A stretch of 33,215 nucleotides of DNA from Candidatus Atribacteria bacterium (lineage in GTDB: Bacteria > Atribacterota > Atribacteria > Atribacterales > JASGLU01), in NCBI GenBank assembly GCA_030156825.1, contig JASGLU010000020.1, forward strand, positions 1 through 33,215, read 5' to 3'. Made by a program: the position numbers and the translations under genes. The notes beneath the pieces are model-generated. The model had not been told where the DNA came from, made no database searches, and saw only the letters and a list, made by a program, of their open reading frames with translations. Of this stretch, positions 33,138 through 33,215 are shown piece after piece (position 1 is the first letter of the stretch; each line of letters begins with the position of its first letter).

Positions 33138-33215
33138 ACCGAAGTTCAACCCGATATTGGCAAATAGTCCTTGGTTAGGGGATTCTAACTAAAAAGTTTA
33201 CCCTACAGTAGGAAC

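Overview
The window reads as a chromosomal segment of a moderately low-GC bacterium. The gene order rpsU, phoH, HD-family phosphodiesterase, ybeY/cdd, era, recO, glyQ, glyS, PPDK regulator, ppdK, dgt, membrane pyrophosphatase, dnaG, rpoD resembles the core cluster of Firmicutes-like bacteria. Two-subunit glycyl-tRNA synthetase, frequent TTG/GTG starts, a membrane PPase and an RbsABC-type sugar transporter also fit lineages such as Atribacterota or other deep-branching, anaerobic, possibly thermophilic groups. I cannot settle the phylum from sequence reading alone.

Layout. (1) Positions 1-870: the 5' RNA part of a group II intron with no reverse-transcriptase gene, then a copy of a dispersed repeat, then two identical DnaA-box repeats flanking an AT-rich stretch just before rsmG (candidate oriC). 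(2) 871-4830: rsmG, a small minus-strand hypothetical gene, and a large minus-strand chemoreceptor with an excellent sigma-28 flagellar promoter. (3) 5227-13898: a GntR/UTRA regulator and a sugar ABC transport operon (binding protein, permease, double ATPase, second permease, short-chain dehydrogenase), with a convergent xylulokinase. This set fits uptake of a pentitol or pentose, oxidation to a ketopentose such as xylulose, and phosphorylation. About 720 bp of G-rich modular repeats and a 53-bp perfect direct repeat interrupt the operon between the ATPase and second permease. (4) 14176-29779: a long, tightly packed plus-strand housekeeping run covering ribosome biogenesis, c-di-AMP turnover, recombination, glycyl-tRNA charging, PEP/pyruvate interconversion, dNTP hydrolysis and PPi-driven ion pumping. 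(5) 29907-33088: dnaG, rpoD, tRNA-Asn(GTT) and a classical terminator, followed by another dispersed-repeat copy at the right edge.

Most notable points: a YbeY-cytidine deaminase fusion whose third YbeY metal ligand is Asp instead of His; a PPDK regulatory protein (DUF299) whose P-loop is wholly replaced while the neighbouring PPDK keeps its regulatory Thr and catalytic His; a double-NBD sugar ATPase with a degenerate second Walker B; the repeat-filled operon gap; the sigma-28 promoter; and the candidate origin. I saw no CRISPR array, phage or recognised defence system.
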